From Calditrichia bacterium (GTDB taxonomy: Bacteria > Calditrichota > Calditrichia > RBG-13-44-9 > J075), in NCBI GenBank assembly GCA_020635015.1, contig JACKAP010000009.1, positions 62,001-126,000 of the forward strand: a DNA stretch of 64,000 bases. The letters run 5' to 3'. Below are positions 63,116 to 64,000 of this stretch, one piece after another. The translations under genes and the position numbers were made by a program. The notes beneath the pieces are model-generated. The model was given only the letters and a program-made list of their open reading frames with translations. It was not told where the DNA came from and searched no databases. Positions within the stretch are counted from its first letter, which is position 1. Each line of letters begins with the position of its first letter.

Positions 63116-63151
63116 CGTCTGGCATGACCGCAGTCCAGGTCATGCCAGACG
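63116..63151 (-). other. Conserved 3' hairpin, copy 3
   Basis: Same 14-bp stem with loop GCAGTCCA, 7 nt after the stop of the 63159 gene. Confidence 0.85.
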
Positions 63152-63158
63152 CAAAAGC

Positions 63159-64000
63159 TTACTTCATGAGGACCATCTTTTTGGTGGCAGTGAAGCTGCC
63201 GGAAGTGAGCTTGTAGAAATAGAGGCCGGAAGCGAAGTTCGCGGCATCGAAGGTCACTTCGTAGGTGCCGGCATTCTGGAAGCCTTCCGCCAGGGTGGCG
63301 AGCTTCTGGCCGGTAATGCTGAACACTTCCACCTTCACGTCGGCCGCTTTGCCCAGGGTAAAGGCGATAGTGGTCGAGGGGTTGAAGGGGTTGGGGTAGT
63401 TCTGGTGCAGCACGAAATCGGCCGGCAGTGCACCGGGGGTGTCTTCGATACCGACTCCCGGGCCGGGATCGCCGATCACATCCGTCAAATACCAGAATTC
63501 CGAGGGCGCCAGGTCATTGGTGTCGCCATCGCCGAAAATAGTATAGTAGATGTGCATTCTGCCGTCGCCCTCGGTTTCATCGGTCACCCTGGAGGCAAGG
63601 TTGGTATACTTTTCGTTGATGCCGGGAGTGTTGGTCACGTTGACTGGCGGGGTCCAATCGCCACCATCCACCCATCGGGCGGAGATCCAGACATCATTGT
63701 TGTTGCCGCTGTCCGGGGTGGGGTGGATCCACTTGGCATAGATCACCGTGCCGTCGGTATTGCGGGCCAGCTCGGTCTCGTTGCGCGCCTGCAGGCCGCC
63801 GGGGAGGTCGAAGCGGGTGGAATCCACCATGCTGATCAGCTTGCCATACCAGGCGCCGTCTTTGCGGTAGATCTCATAGAGGCTCTTGCTGCTATTACCG
63901 GTGAGATCCAGGGTGTCCTGGAAAACCCCGGCAAAGTGGGGATCGCCGTTGGCATCCACCACCATGTCGCATTCGGCGATGAAATCAACGAAGGGGAATT
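63159..64000 (-). CDS. Secreted protein with sorting domain (3), N-terminus outside window
   Basis: The frame is open from the right edge (reading FPFVDFIAECDMVVDANGDP) to a TAA at 63159, about 280 residues. The C-terminal 90 residues form the sorting module (LHQNYPNPFNPSTTIAFTL, ASGLYFYKLTSGSFTATKKM). Upstream strands resemble propeller blades (NDVWISARWVDGGDWTPP). The C-terminal module is related to but distinct from the two paralogs to the left. An internal ATG at 63965 is unlikely to be the true start because coding similarity continues beyond it. Confidence 0.75.
   Translation of the reverse strand, partial: FPFVDFIAECDMVVDANGDPHFAGVFQDTLDLTGNSSKSLYEIYRKDGAWYGKLISMVDSTRFDLPGGLQARNETELARNTDGTVIYAKWIHPTPDSGNNNDVWISARWVDGGDWTPPVNVTNTPGINEKYTNLASRVTDETEGDGRMHIYYTIFGDGDTNDLAPSEFWYLTDVIGDPGPGVGIEDTPGALPADFVLHQNYPNPFNPSTTIAFTLGKAADVKVEVFSITGQKLATLAEGFQNAGTYEVTFDAANFASGLYFYKLTSGSFTATKKMVLMK

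Noticed and set aside
1..64000. tRNA, rRNA, prophage or classic insertion sequence
   Set aside because: I saw no cloverleaf or rRNA-like stretch, no transposase, integrase or phage structural gene; only non-autonomous inverted repeats are present.

Overview
The window looks like chromosome from an FCB-group bacterium, most likely a Calditrichota/KSB1-like lineage. The reasons are six secreted proteins ending in a 'NYPNPFNP' FlgD-like/type IX-type sorting domain, a PorV/PorQ-family protein, a TANFOR-domain protein, several MacB/FtsX-type permeases, a fused isobutyryl-CoA mutase and a large beta-propeller hybrid histidine kinase. This placement is inferred from family content; no rRNA or tRNA gene was seen.

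Layout: 1-4.2 kb is a leftward polysaccharide cluster (WecB-type epimerase, heparinase II/III-like protein with one frameshift, edge-truncated glycosyltransferase). 5-16 kb holds a beta-helix secreted protein and two near-identical secreted G8-domain/beta-helix proteins that resemble animal CEMIP/TMEM2. Between these two lies a leftward cupin / truncated cyclophilin-like / aldo-keto reductase / AraC group. 16-24 kb is mostly envelope: an exported SAM methyltransferase, an outer-membrane barrel, a TANFOR coiled-coil protein, an SRPBCC protein and a PorQ-like protein. 24-33 kb carries housekeeping genes (Tat-signal amidase, Obg, DprA, IcmF, an OB-fold protein and a lipoprotein). 33-40 kb has a two-component pair and a DUF885 lipoprotein.

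39.6-48.5 kb is the most unusual part. A four-helix-bundle gene sits between two oppositely oriented palindromic repeat arrays. Next come an NYN/LOTUS nuclease-like gene translationally coupled to a voltage-sensor-like membrane protein, then a very long LRR-Roc-COR-TIR (ROCO) gene. About 40 nearly identical 69-bp LRR repeats in that gene are riddled with small indels. 48.7-56 kb has three large FtsX-type permeases without an ATPase, followed by a ParA-like ATPase and a proline-rich membrane protein. 58.7-64 kb has three secreted propeller-like proteins with C-terminal sorting domains, each followed by the same 14-bp-stem hairpin.

Intergenic DNA is unusually rich in repeats of several families: 22-23-nt palindromic arrays, palindromes with a fixed TCGCGA core and covarying arms, heptamer tandem repeats, and at least four families of MITE-like inverted repeats, one nested inside another. 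These repeats, the CEMIP-like pair, the ROCO-TIR gene and the NYN/voltage-sensor pair are the best leads.
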